This document shows positions 1-5,665 of a stretch of DNA of 13,485 bases, piece after piece. Numbering within the stretch: position 1 is the stretch's first letter; each line of letters begins with the position of its first letter. Location of the stretch: NCBI GenBank assembly GCA_043806395.1, contig JAZDHC010000171.1, forward strand, positions 1-13,485, written 5' to 3'. A program made the position numbers and the translations under genes. Below the pieces are notes generated by a model. The model was not told the DNA's origin. It did no database searches and saw only the letters and a list, made by a program, of their open reading frames with translations. This DNA comes from CG2-30-40-21 sp043806395. GTDB taxonomy: Bacteria > UBA9089 > CG2-30-40-21.

Positions 1-119
1 TTGTACAGTCGTGCCACCGATACATCTTGACTGGCTTCGTTGTTCGTCGCTTACATACAGTAGTATGCTCGCTTCTCACGCCTTGCCAGCCAAGCGTCTC
101 AGTGGCTCTTGGTGTACAA
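1..119. repeat. Palindromic MITE-like element with terminal TTGTACA inverted repeats
   Basis: The element starts TTGTACA at base 1 and ends TGTACAA at 113-119, a perfect 7-bp terminal inverted repeat. Inside it lie further matched arms: GCCAC near 14 against GTGGC near 100, a CTTGACTGGCTT-type block near 27 against the complement of CTTGCCAGCCAAG near 82, and a central CATAC...GTATG hairpin near 54-65. The whole stretch can fold as one long imperfect hairpin. No ORF of note occupies it. It sits about 30 bp after the stop of the last small repeat gene, so it separates that gene from whatever lies further left. The start at base 1 may be coincidental, and the element could extend beyond the window. 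A non-autonomous transposable or REP-type element is an inference from structure alone. Confidence 0.55.
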
Positions 120-148
120 CTTATTTTTTCTTGACTCCTAATGTAAAT

Positions 149-364
149 TCACATTAAAAACCCAGGAGCCGCAGTCGGTCCTGCTGGTGGTGGTGCTGGT
201 ATCCCGGGAGCTACTTTTACCTGAAGCATAAACATGTTCAAACCCTGGGCAATTGCTTCGGATAATACATCTGAAAGGTCAGATATATTATCACCCGTAA
301 ATTCCTTAGCCATAAATAGCCCGTCAATAATAGGTTTTAACTGTCCTTTAGTAGGTGCTGGCAT
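149..364 (-). CDS. Small KVxPGIP-repeat protein, single module (71 aa), function unknown
   Basis: Not a family I can name. The protein is about 71 residues, starting MPAPTKGQLKPIIDGL, and is a third copy of the module found twice in the gene just upstream (484-933). Residues 1-45 are predicted helical (IKPIVDGLF-like, then FTGDNISDLSDVLSEAIAQ). A KVAPGIP motif follows, then a Pro/Ala/Gly tail ending TAAPGFLM. I chose the ATG at 364 over the TTG at 370 because the product then begins MPAPTK like its paralogue and has an AAGGTGG-type SD about 9 nt upstream. It lies about 120 bp after the two-module gene in the same direction. Its place beyond the spike gene suggests a spike-tip partner, baseplate accessory or loaded cargo, but that is inference. 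A MITE-like palindrome follows directly. Confidence 0.7.
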   Translation of the reverse strand: MPAPTKGQLKPIIDGLFMAKEFTGDNISDLSDVLSEAIAQGLNMFMLQVKVAPGIPAPPPAGPTAAPGFLM

Positions 365-483
365 AAACAATGACCACCTTATTGCTACTGCTGTTAGTGT
401 TGCAGATAAACTACATTGATAATTCCATATTTCTGTTTCTTTACCCTACAGTCTAAACACCTACAGCCTATCTACCTGAGTTA

Positions 484-933
484 TTACATAAACATCCCCG
501 GTGCAGCAGTTACCCCACCGGCTATCGGAATTCCCGGGGCTACCTTGACCATAGAGGTAAAAAGCATAATTCCCTGAGCAATAGCATCAGCCATCACATC
601 AGCTAAATCAGAGATATTTTCCCCTGTAAATTGCTTGCTGGCAAAAAGACCATCTACAATGGGTTTTATTGTTCCTTTCCCAGGTCCTCCTGCTGGTGGT
701 GGCATCAAACTACCTGGACCAACAGTAGAGCCTACTGGTGCGGCTGGCGGTGGTGCGACTACCGCCGGAATCCCGGGCAATACCTTGCCCTGTGCCAGAA
801 ACATAGTCAAACTTTGGGCTATTGCTTCAGCTATTACATCTGACAAATCATTAATATTATCACCCGTAAATTGCTTACTGGCGAATAAACCATCAACAAT
901 TGGTTTTATCATTGCCTTTGTTGGTGCTGGCAT
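484..933 (-). CDS. Two-module KVxPGIP-repeat protein (149 aa) next to the spike gene, function unknown
   Basis: The protein consists of two homologous modules. Module A (residues 1-77) starts MPAPTKAMIKPIVDGLFASK and module B (77-149) carries GTIKPIVDGLFASKQFTG; both have an acidic helical stretch ending EAIAQ or DAIAQ. Each module then has KVLPGIP or KVAPGIP, a Pro/Ala/Gly stretch, and an ending of the form PGxxM (PGSLM, PGMFM). Module B begins at an internal Met (ATG 703-705, MPPPAGG), exactly where a separate gene would start. This suggests two adjacent small genes merged, or that internal initiation still occurs. The start at 933 lies 3 bp after the spike stop and has an AAAGGG-type SD, so translation is probably coupled. 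No signal peptide or long membrane segment is obvious. A spike-tip, adaptor or cargo role is inferred from position only. Confidence 0.72.
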   Translation of the reverse strand: MPAPTKAMIKPIVDGLFASKQFTGDNINDLSDVIAEAIAQSLTMFLAQGKVLPGIPAVVAPPPAAPVGSTVGPGSLMPPPAGGPGKGTIKPIVDGLFASKQFTGENISDLADVMADAIAQGIMLFTSMVKVAPGIPIAGGVTAAPGMFM

Positions 934-936
934 CTT

Positions 937-1650
937 TTAACCCTTTGCCTTGACAGTGGTAGAGGCAACTGGTGGGGCACCGGTTAAAAAGCATTTATGG
1001 GTCATATCAGTTACCACTCCACCGCCACCCTCACCTAAATCTATATTACCAGAGGCTTTTATTTTACAATTGGTACATTCAATCGTGGCATCATTAGCCA
1101 CCTTAATCTTTATCTCACCATCAGATTCAACACTTACATTACCCTTGGATTGAATCTTGCTCTCACCCTCTATTTTAATATCTAATTTGGCTTTGGAATT
1201 GATCAAAACATCCCCATCCTTTTTTAAGGTCAGGGTAGTTTCTCCGGCTACAACATTAATATTACCCTCTGCATCCATCTTAAAATTAGTCGTGCCTTTA
1301 TAGGGGGCTTGAATCAGAAACTCATTTGTTTTATTAGCCGGTGGTCTATCCTCATCATTATACAGTCGACCAGTAATTATCGGTTGATTCACATCCCCGC
1401 GAACAAAAGAAACAAACACCAGATCCCCTATAGTAGGGATAACCGCTGAACCAATATGAGGGGTAGCCACTGGTACCTTGCGAAGTTCTAAGCCACTATT
1501 TTTTAGCTTTACATTACACTCATAATTATCCTTATCACCATCATCAGAGTGTGGAAATATCGAGGTAACTGCACCCAGCTCACCAATCCGTATTTTTTGC
1601 AATTCATGCTGAACAATTTTCTGAATGGTCCCAACTATATTGTCAGTCAT
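937..1650 (-). CDS. Phage baseplate assembly protein V-like spike (237 aa)
   Basis: This is the central spike at the tip of the tail tube, which pierces the target envelope. Residues about 20-105 form the gpV/gp5-type OB-fold; the segment VPVATPHIGSAVIPTIGDLV followed by VSFVRGDVNQPIITGRLYN is typical. Residues about 112-205 are short alternating beta repeats (INVVAGE, LTLKKDG, LDIKIEG, NVSVESDG) expected of the intertwined beta-helix needle. The C-terminus has a CTNC pair (192-195), a Gly-rich turn (GEGGGG) and THKC (217-220) before GAPPVASTTVKAKG. Cys/His residues at the apex recall the metal-binding tips known in P2 gpV-class spikes, but metal binding here is inference. No lysozyme domain is present. 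The ATG at 1650 is preceded by GGAG at about 10 nt and lies 7 bp after the hub stop, consistent with hub-spike co-translation. Confidence 0.9.
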   Translation of the reverse strand: MTDNIVGTIQKIVQHELQKIRIGELGAVTSIFPHSDDGDKDNYECNVKLKNSGLELRKVPVATPHIGSAVIPTIGDLVFVSFVRGDVNQPIITGRLYNDEDRPPANKTNEFLIQAPYKGTTNFKMDAEGNINVVAGETTLTLKKDGDVLINSKAKLDIKIEGESKIQSKGNVSVESDGEIKIKVANDATIECTNCKIKASGNIDLGEGGGGVVTDMTHKCFLTGAPPVASTTVKAKG

Positions 1651-1657
1651 CTTGATA

Positions 1658-2641
1658 TTACTCCAACCCTCTATATCCTATTTTACTAATAAATCCGATT
1701 TCTTTGCTCAACAGGTGTTGTATCTTCCTTACCTGAAACACACCATTCATATTTGTGTCAGGCATCCCTTTTACCTCCACAGCATCACCCAATTTTATCT
1801 CAGCATTGCCTAAGATGGTTAATGAGCCATTAATAGTATTTTTTTTCATGTCTTCTACGACTGCCTTAGCATAGGTGGCAGCAGCATCCTTGGTCCTGAT
1901 GGTTGGATCGACAATCTCATACTTAGCCTCTGAGCCAGCAGTACCCTTATAGTCTTCAAAGCTCTTAACCAACCAGTGCGAGGTTTCATCCCCTTGTGAA
2001 CTGGCTGGGCTTTCGCCATAAACAATTACCTGCCTTTCTTCGGCATGGTTGGTCATTTCTAAATTAATAATATCTTTGGCATATTCAACCGTATAGTCAC
2101 CGGCTGTCTTCTGAAAGCCCTTAAAGGTCAACTTACTGTCCGGTGTCAAATACACATCGAAACCACATTTGATGGACAAATCCTGTATATGTTCATAGCC
2201 ATTCCTTGTAGCGTCAATAACATAAAAAGGCAATGTAATTCCATCCTCTTTTTCACCAATACTTACCCCTGCCTGACTACTTAAATCAGCCATAATTGCC
2301 CCAGCGGTTTGAGATTCATAAATCTGATTGATTCGCAGGTTTAGTAATTTAGAAATAGCATTAAACCCTTTGACCTCCACCAAACCAATAGTAGACTCTA
2401 CTGCCTCAACCGTTCCCTCAATTATCTGGATTAAATTATCTTTATATCCTAATTCTACCTTGCAGCTATCACCATTATTAATCTTCAATCCATTTATCTG
2501 AGCTAACACAATATTAAAGGTGTCTGCTGAGACATTCATATCTAATTCAATCTCAAGGCTAATAACTGTACTGGAAGTTGGATCGGCAATAGAGTCAATG
2601 GTTATCGAGCCTATGGTAATTTTATAGCATGGATACTGCAA
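1658..2641 (-). CDS. Tail hub protein, gpD/gp27/XkdQ-like (327 aa), TTG start
   Basis: This protein forms the trimeric hub that joins the tail tube to the spike (P2 gpD, T4 gp27, VgrG N-terminal equivalents). Diagnostic stretches include GDSCKVELGYKDNLIQIIEG (residues about 57-76), NLRINQIYESQTAGAIMADL with the following SSQAGV, and GYEHIQDLSIKCGFDVYLTP before KLTFKGFQK. The C-terminus has the usual LGDAVEVKGMPDTNMNGVFQ stretch of the late-control D family. The start is TTG: the leftward reading is AAGGAGAAGAAA-TTG, an excellent SD at 8 nt, and no ATG fits better. A perfect 13-bp hairpin lies just upstream, between the 61-aa gene and this one. The spike gene follows after 7 bp. Confidence 0.88.
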   Translation of the reverse strand: MQYPCYKITIGSITIDSIADPTSSTVISLEIELDMNVSADTFNIVLAQINGLKINNGDSCKVELGYKDNLIQIIEGTVEAVESTIGLVEVKGFNAISKLLNLRINQIYESQTAGAIMADLSSQAGVSIGEKEDGITLPFYVIDATRNGYEHIQDLSIKCGFDVYLTPDSKLTFKGFQKTAGDYTVEYAKDIINLEMTNHAEERQVIVYGESPASSQGDETSHWLVKSFEDYKGTAGSEAKYEIVDPTIRTKDAAATYAKAVVEDMKKNTINGSLTILGNAEIKLGDAVEVKGMPDTNMNGVFQVRKIQHLLSKEIGFISKIGYRGLE

Positions 2642-2647
2642 TTTCTT

Positions 2648-2653
2648 CTCCTT
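2648..2653 (-). promoter_or_regulatory. Strong Shine-Dalgarno deciding a TTG start
   Basis: Read leftwards the sequence is AAGGAG, then AAGAAA, then TTG. This full-strength SD with optimal spacing fixes the unusual TTG start of the hub gene at 2641. Confidence 0.75.
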
Positions 2654-2669
2654 GAATAGGCTTCTCTGA

Positions 2670-2700
2670 ATATGCCACTATTTTGAGAATAGTGGCATAT
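2670..2700. promoter_or_regulatory. Perfect 13-bp stem-loop between the 61-aa gene and the hub gene
   Basis: ATATGCCACTATT (2670-2682), a 5-nt loop, then AATAGTGGCATAT (2688-2700), with no mismatch. It is transcribed in the 79-bp gap between the 61-residue gene and the hub gene. No U-tract follows on the minus strand, so a classical intrinsic terminator is unlikely. An mRNA processing or stability hairpin that sets the ratio of the upstream to downstream gene products fits the position. A small palindromic insertion is the alternative. Confidence 0.7.
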
Positions 2701-2720
2701 CCCATAGTAATGTGGACTAA

Positions 2721-2906
2721 TCAATCCATTACTGCCTTGACAGCTGTGATAATCAGGCTTATCATCGCGCCAATCAAAGGAACTATCTTCTTGCTTCTCT
2801 CAGATGAAGGAGCAGCAGCCAATTCATTTATTTTGGCTAATACTCCATTCGTAGGATCCGTAATTGCCGTATTAAGTTTAGTTAAATCCTCCGCGGTTAA
2901 TGCCAT
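2721..2906 (-). CDS. 61-aa small protein with hydrophobic C-terminus, function unknown
   Basis: Not recognised. The protein starts MALTAEDLTKLNTAITDPTN. Residues about 1-32 are polar and helical, followed by a short basic Ser/Glu/Lys linker (SSERSKK). Residues about 41-60 (IVPLIGAMISLIITAVKAVM) form one strongly hydrophobic segment long enough for a membrane span or a buried helix. The SD is near-perfect (AAGGAGGTG, 7 nt before the ATG), so this is a real, well-translated gene despite its size. It lies between the LysM-position protein and the hub, a slot that is normally empty in PBSX/P2-type tails. Candidates are a tube-lumen or hub plug, a membrane-active cargo peptide, or a holin-like protein; none can be chosen from sequence. 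Confidence 0.65.
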   Translation of the reverse strand: MALTAEDLTKLNTAITDPTNGVLAKINELAAAPSSERSKKIVPLIGAMISLIITAVKAVMD

Positions 2907-2955
2907 TTTCTCTCACCTCCTTATTTTAGTTGTATGTACCAATGTAACATCGGTG

Positions 2956-3130
2956 GTTACATAATCATCTATAATTACTCAAAATCTTGGGGAAATATTT
3001 AACCACAGATGAACACAGATTAACACAGATTTCATAGAGATTCATCAATGTTAATCTGTGAATCTGTGGCAAGATTTATTTTATTTTCTGTGGCTTTCCC
3101 CCAATTTTATGAGTAGTTACATAATCATCT
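2956..3130. mobile_element. MITE-like palindromic insertion flanked by 15-bp direct repeats
   Basis: An identical 15-mer, GTTACATAATCATCT, occurs at 2956-2970 and 3116-3130 and brackets 145 bp with no ORF. Outer inverted arms are 2976-2996 (TACTCAAAATCTTGGGGAAA) and 3094-3115 (ending CCCAATTTTATGAGTA), which are imperfect. Inside these is a second, better inverted pair: 3003-3025 (CCACAGATGAACACAGATT plus AACA) against 3049-3069. The nested hairpin plus flanking duplication looks like a transposed non-autonomous element in the gap between two tail genes. The right repeat lies 9 bp after the stop of the gene at 3139, so no coding sequence is broken. 'CACAGATxAACACAGATT' palindromes of this kind are, to my recollection, common dispersed repeats in environmental genomes; a search would confirm this. 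Confidence 0.6.
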
Positions 3131-3138
3131 GTCAGCAA

Positions 3139-3996
3139 TTACAATTTGCTTAGATTATCCTTGAAAGAATTGGCTAAATCTCCCCACTCGCTTCCTCCCC
3201 CTCCAATTATGGTAAGCAATAACTTAGCTATGATCTTAGCAAAGGTTGCATCCATTGAAGAGGCATATCCTGCACCTCCACTTAGCATCTCTTGCACCAC
3301 TCCAATCAAATCCTCAAATACATCCTCTACCTTCTCATAACCCACACCCAATCCGAGAGACTTAGCTAATTCCTTCAAAGCATCTAATCCCAGCCCACTT
3401 AGTGTATCCTTAAGAACACCTAACCCTTCATCACTCAAGCCCTCAAGCACACCATTAAGTGTGCTTGAGTCGATATTCTCCATAAAACTACCTATGGCAT
3501 CAGCATTAAGCCCAAGTCCTGCCAGGGTATTCTCTGCCTGAATATCCTCTAAAAGCGACTGAACCTCTAAATTAGCCTCTAAATCAAGCCCATCCTCTAA
3601 ACCACTCAAAAGAGAACCTTCATCTGGCGGCGGTGGAGTAAATTCCTGTAAAGAGATCTGGTAGCAAATAGTATCTGGATTATCTGCTGTATCAATAAAA
3701 GACAGATTCTCAATAATTACCTCTTTTATATCTGTTGCCGTGGTAATATCTGCGATAAATGAAACTGGGGTTGCTGCATTGAACTTTTTGCGTATCTCTT
3801 CCAGGAAATCTTCTCTTATTTCATCACCCTGAATACTGCCAGAAAGGAATATTCTCCCTGGTCTGGTGCCCAGATTTTGAAAAAAACTACCATCTAAGCC
3901 GGGAATTTTATGTTCTACCAGCACCCTATTTTCATTAATCTCAATCTGCCGAAGCCCTTTTAACTCCCAATTGTCTAATACTGGTTTTACTTTCAT
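3139..3996 (-). CDS. LysM-position tail protein: DNA-circularisation-N-like domain plus Leu/Gly-rich C-terminus (285 aa)
   Basis: Residues 1-120 look like the N-terminal domain of Mu gp43/XkdP-type proteins, which sit at the tube-baseplate junction. VLVEHKIPGLDGSFFQNLGT followed by RPGRIFLSGSIQGDE is the signature, with VSFIADITTATDIKEVIIEN and YQISLQEF next. PPPP (121-124) ends the domain. Residues 126-285 are unusual: Leu/Gly/Ser/Asp-rich with repeats of the type LxxGLGLDAL (near 165-220), and a hydrophobic segment AKIIAKLLLTIIGGGG near 252-268. There is no LysM repeat, although LysM-bearing proteins normally occupy this slot. The start ATG overlaps the previous stop as ATGA (3993-3996), with a GAGG SD, so the two are translationally coupled. 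Assignment of the N-domain is moderately sure; the role of the C-terminal half is unknown. Confidence 0.65.
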   Translation of the reverse strand: MKVKPVLDNWELKGLRQIEINENRVLVEHKIPGLDGSFFQNLGTRPGRIFLSGSIQGDEIREDFLEEIRKKFNAATPVSFIADITTATDIKEVIIENLSFIDTADNPDTICYQISLQEFTPPPPDEGSLLSGLEDGLDLEANLEVQSLLEDIQAENTLAGLGLNADAIGSFMENIDSSTLNGVLEGLSDEGLGVLKDTLSGLGLDALKELAKSLGLGVGYEKVEDVFEDLIGVVQEMLSGGAGYASSMDATFAKIIAKLLLTIIGGGGSEWGDLANSFKDNLSKL

Positions 3997-4676
3997 CTTA
4001 CCTCAATCCCATACCTTCTTGCCTGGTCAATAAGAATCTTGTTTATCTTCTCTGCTAATGTGTTCATTTCCTGTTTGTTCTTAAGTTCCTCTGAATAAAC
4101 CTGAACATTGAAGGTATTATTTACCTGCGAATTCCCTCGCTCCGTCAATATCCTGCCCAGCATCTCATCGCTTATGGATATTTCCCCATCCTTGCCTGAT
4201 TCGTACAACCTCTGGAGTAACACCCTGAGTTGGCCAATCCCCTCCTGCTGGTTTGCCCCTTTCTCAGGCAGGCTTTCTTCTCCGCCAAATACCCGTTGAT
4301 TTGTCAGATATTCAAATAACCATGACCCTGGAGATTTTTCCAGTGGAGATTGATGTGGAAAAGCCACCTGACCAAACCGTTCCTTCATCTCTTTGATGAT
4401 AAAAGCCTCTCCTTGAAGGGGTTCTCCTCCATCCTTCATTTCTCCCAAAATATCCGTTAAACATAAAAACTGACCTAATGGCAGAGGCACAGCAAAATCA
4501 TCTATTACCCTCTTTACCGCCTCTAACATTTTATCAAGAGGCAAAAGCAACCCTTTTAACCTTTCCGCTTCGTGGCTAAGTGTTTTGGCTGTGGACATAT
4601 AGCGGTCATTTACCCCATTGTAGAGATTATCCAATATCCTTATATCAATCATCGTTATTTCATTTTGGGCACTCAT
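3993..4676 (-). CDS. Short protein in the tape-measure position (227 aa)
   Basis: Gene order (chaperone, this gene, LysM-position protein) places it where the tape measure (XkdO or P2 T) normally lies. It is only 227 residues, where phage tape measures are usually 600 or more. The C-terminus (about 185-227) reads VNNTFNVQVYSEEL, then LAEKINKILIDQARRYGIEV; I associate that pattern (NTFN plus LAxxIxxIL...ARRxGI) with C-termini of tape-measure-like tail proteins. The N-terminal 60 residues are helical and amphipathic. No long coiled coil or membrane segment is visible. The ATG at 4676 overlaps the chaperone gene by 17 bp and has its own SD (GGAG, 7 nt). It could be a miniature tape measure, a degenerate C-terminal remnant of one, or a second chaperone or initiator; the first is my weak preference. 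Confidence 0.55.
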   Translation of the reverse strand: MSAQNEITMIDIRILDNLYNGVNDRYMSTAKTLSHEAERLKGLLLPLDKMLEAVKRVIDDFAVPLPLGQFLCLTDILGEMKDGGEPLQGEAFIIKEMKERFGQVAFPHQSPLEKSPGSWLFEYLTNQRVFGGEESLPEKGANQQEGIGQLRVLLQRLYESGKDGEISISDEMLGRILTERGNSQVNNTFNVQVYSEELKNKQEMNTLAEKINKILIDQARRYGIEVR

Positions 4677-5136
4677 TTATCATCTCCATGTAAAGAAGAA
4701 TCTGCCCAATGGTCATCCCGCTAACTTGTTGTGGTGTCCAGCCAAACTCCTTAGCCAGAATAAAACATGCTCTGACTAAAGGAGCTTGAACTAAACCTTT
4801 CAATTTATCTTCAGCCACTGATAACCCGCTGACTTGATTAATCTTGTCTATCAAAAACCCTACCAGTCCACTATGCATGGAATTTATCTGCTCCAATTTA
4901 AGGCTTGGTTCGACCAGAGCCTGTTGAAGCATCAAGGAAGAGGCAAGATACGGATTATCCTTGGATGCTTTAATTATCAACTGGATGTCCTTAATGGTAA
5001 GTGGTCTTAAGGTAACGGTATATTCTTTTTCCCCTTTTTGTTTTGGAGTACTATCAGGGTAAAGAATCTTCTCCGGGATTTCCACTATATGCGTTAAGGC
5101 ACCACCAGCCATGAGTTCTTCTGGGGTTAAAGCCAT
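4660..5136 (-). CDS. Tail assembly chaperone-like protein (158 aa)
   Basis: Position directly after the tube gene and length fit the gpE/XkdN/gpG class, which binds the tape measure and promotes tube polymerisation. Residues about 38-75 (YTVTLRPLTIKDIQLIIKAS) give the short beta start and helix common to these proteins. The C-terminal part (EFGWTPQQVSGMTIGQILLY) resembles the helical domain often supplied by the frameshifted second product (E'). Both halves are therefore in one frame here, and no programmed frameshift is needed. The start at 5136 has AGGAGG 7 nt upstream; the tube stop codon TAG is the first part of that SD. The 3' end overlaps the next gene by 17 bp. Family assignment rests on context plus general resemblance. 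Confidence 0.62.
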   Translation of the reverse strand: MALTPEELMAGGALTHIVEIPEKILYPDSTPKQKGEKEYTVTLRPLTIKDIQLIIKASKDNPYLASSLMLQQALVEPSLKLEQINSMHSGLVGFLIDKINQVSGLSVAEDKLKGLVQAPLVRACFILAKEFGWTPQQVSGMTIGQILLYMEMINECPK

Positions 5137-5147
5137 TTTTTATCCTC

Positions 5148-5648
5148 CTACTTTCCTGCTTTATCCTCAACACTTACCCATAGAGCCATAAAGCCTGCCT
5201 TTTCCATGACAAAGTCGTCTTCCGGAATATTATATGACCATTCATTGAACTTGACCCCATGTATGGTCAAGGTACTACTTGTCCCGGGGATAGCAGGATT
5301 AGCCACATCAAGTACCAGATTGAAAGAGGGTTGAGCCCATGTTCCTGCTGGACGACTTGTTGCTGCCTCACCCAATAATAGCTTCAGCAAAGCACCATTG
5401 ATATATGCCCGATGGATTGACCCGGTAACATTAACATTGCCTGGTCTTAATTCTGTGGCATACCGTTGCCCTAACTCATGAAAAGGTTTTACATCTGAGG
5501 TAACCTTAACCTCTACCCCGGTAGCCCTGCCAACGGGTGTAAGTTGATATTCGTCTATTACTGATTGAGCATTGGTCCCCTCTGGATTCTGGTCAACTGC
5601 CAATGCAATTGTTGCATCTGAGCCTCTATATACATTTGTATTTGCCAT
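5148..5648 (-). CDS. Tail tube protein (166 aa)
   Basis: This is the major inner-tube subunit, forming stacked hexamers inside the sheath. The size (166 aa) and the stretch VKVTSDVKPFHELGQRYATE with LRPGNVNVTGSIHRAYINGA are typical of XkdM/Mu-type tubes, as are the beta-rich C-terminus (SSTLTIHGVKFNEWSYNIPE) and an alpha loop near residues 68-72. It lies 17 bp after the sheath gene and 11 bp before the chaperone gene, the classic sheath-tube-chaperone order. The start at 5648 has AAGGAGG 9 nt upstream. No capsid or PVC-type paralogous tube gene is seen beside it. Confidence 0.85.
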   Translation of the reverse strand: MANTNVYRGSDATIALAVDQNPEGTNAQSVIDEYQLTPVGRATGVEVKVTSDVKPFHELGQRYATELRPGNVNVTGSIHRAYINGALLKLLLGEAATSRPAGTWAQPSFNLVLDVANPAIPGTSSTLTIHGVKFNEWSYNIPEDDFVMEKAGFMALWVSVEDKAGK

Positions 5649-5665
5649 TCTTTTTTACCTCCTTT

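Noticed and set aside
4655..4680. Programmed frameshift joining the chaperone and the next gene (CCCAAAATGA near the chaperone stop)
   Set aside because: A -1 slip would hit TAA two codons later; only +1 would reach the next frame, and the site is not a known +1 site. The next gene has its own SD and ATG, and the chaperone already carries both halves in frame.
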